In this document: positions 7,823-8,146 of the stretch, one piece after another
How the letters are laid out: each line of letters opens with the position of its first letter
Numbering within the stretch: position 1 is the first letter of the stretch
Source of the DNA: CAYMAZ01 sp964428185
GTDB taxonomy: Bacteria > Bacteroidota > Bacteroidia > Bacteroidales > DTU049
Direction of reading: 5' to 3'
NCBI GenBank assembly: GCA_964428185.1
Contig: CAYRXH010000102.1
Span: forward strand, 1-8,146
Length of the DNA: 8,146 nucleotides
The notes under the pieces: model-generated
Told to the model about the DNA's origin: nothing
Databases searched by the model: none
Seen by the model: the letters and a program-made list of their open reading frames with translations, nothing else
Program-made: the position numbers and the translations under genes

Positions 7823-7867
7823 TTTAACTACAGTGAAAAAATAATTCGTGTTACTTTGTGACTAAAA

Positions 7868-7900
7868 CTTGCAAAAACATTTTCTTTTTTTATATTTTTG
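7868..7900 (+). promoter_or_regulatory. Bacteroidota-type promoter of the GxxExxY gene
   Basis: A -33 box CTTG (7868-7871) is followed 21 bases later by a -7 box TATTTTTG (7893-7900, consensus TAnnTTTG). This predicts a transcript start near 7905, very close to the ATG at 7911. It may mean a near-leaderless message, or that translation begins at the second ATG (7920). Confidence 0.55.
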
Positions 7901-7910
7901 TCATAAATAC

Positions 7911-8146
7911 ATGAACTATATGACAGAAGATGATATCAGCAAGCATATTCTTGACTGTGCTTTTAAAATTCATACAACTCTTGGGCCTGGATTACTAGAA
8001 AATGTGTATAAGACATGTCTAGCATATGAACTTAATGAAAATGGATTACGAGTAGAGACTGAAAAACGTATGCCACTGGTTTATCGGGATATTAAATTTC
8101 TTCTAAAAATCCCTTCTGATGTATCTCGATTGATACAGAGCATTTG
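7911..8146 (+). CDS. GxxExxY family protein (PD-(D/E)XK nuclease-like), 5' part, cut by the window edge
   Basis: Open from ATG 7911 to the window end (78 codons plus two bases, no stop). Residues 4-63 match the family start: MTEDDISKHILDCAFKIH, then LGPGLLENVY with the naming motif G27-x-x-E30-x-x-Y33, then CLAYEL, a V-E-T-E-K strand and P-L-V-Y-R-D-I-K-F. Known: GxxExxY proteins (about 120-130 aa) are predicted small nucleases of the PD-(D/E)XK type; their cellular role is unclear, and many Bacteroidota genomes carry several copies. Odd: from residue 64 (base 8100) on, the expected glycine-aromatic-R-x-D-[LI]-[LI]-VE core is not seen in this frame, so the gene may be frameshifted, degraded or divergent. 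An alternative start is Met4 at 7920, which fits the family start better. There is no strong Shine-Dalgarno. Confidence 0.8.
   Translation, partial: MNYMTEDDISKHILDCAFKIHTTLGPGLLENVYKTCLAYELNENGLRVETEKRMPLVYRDIKFLLKIPSDVSRLIQSI

Larger units (their letters stand above)
7652..7862. repeat. Outer imperfect inverted repeat enclosing the structured element
   Basis: Left arm 7652-7669 (GTCACCAAGTTACACCAA) and right arm 7845-7862 (TTCGTGTTACTTTGTGAC) are complementary at 15 of 18 positions, aligned without gaps. Between the arms lies the tighter cloverleaf-like palindrome at 7705-7822. The whole ~211-bp unit contains no convincing gene. It could be a MITE-like or REP-like element, or a structured RNA locus. 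Confidence 0.6.

Overview
The window looks like chromosomal DNA from a member of the Bacteroidota. Three things point there. The large secreted protein ends in a type IX secretion (T9SS) type A sorting domain. Two TATTTTTG elements match the Bacteroidota -7 promoter consensus TAnnTTTG, and the gene starts lack clear Shine-Dalgarno sequences. The right edge carries a GxxExxY-family gene, a family common in this phylum. Genus and species cannot be told from the window.

Layout. Bases 1-46 are an AT-rich leader with a 10-base direct repeat. Bases 47-6907 (+) are one huge gene (2286 aa) for an exported multidomain protein. Its modules, in order, are: signal peptide, beta-rich N-terminal region, transthyretin-like segment, zincin metalloprotease-like domain (HEFGH...EGWA), right-handed beta-helix-like region, helical region with a tandem ~31-residue motif, a second small beta-sandwich-like segment, an eight-unit SBBP-type propeller and the T9SS tail. 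Bases 6908-7001 are a short gap between convergent genes with only a weak hairpin. Bases 7002-7574 (-) are a complete gene for RdgB/HAM1 XTP/dITP pyrophosphatase. Bases 7575-7910 are a gene-free divergent intergenic region holding two promoter-like elements and a strongly nested palindrome (7652-7862). Bases 7911-8146 (+) are the 5' part of a GxxExxY gene, cut by the window edge and unlike its family over its last ~15 codons.

The genes do not form an operon. RdgB is a housekeeping nucleotide-pool enzyme. The giant protein is a stand-alone secreted or surface protein. The GxxExxY gene is an accessory gene next to a palindromic element. The items most worth a second look are the three-way-junction palindrome at 7652-7862, the fusion and composition break inside the giant gene at about 2.9 kb, and its duplicated LPxGI(L/M)xEI motif. 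No complete new system (no multi-gene defence, CRISPR or biosynthetic cassette) is visible.
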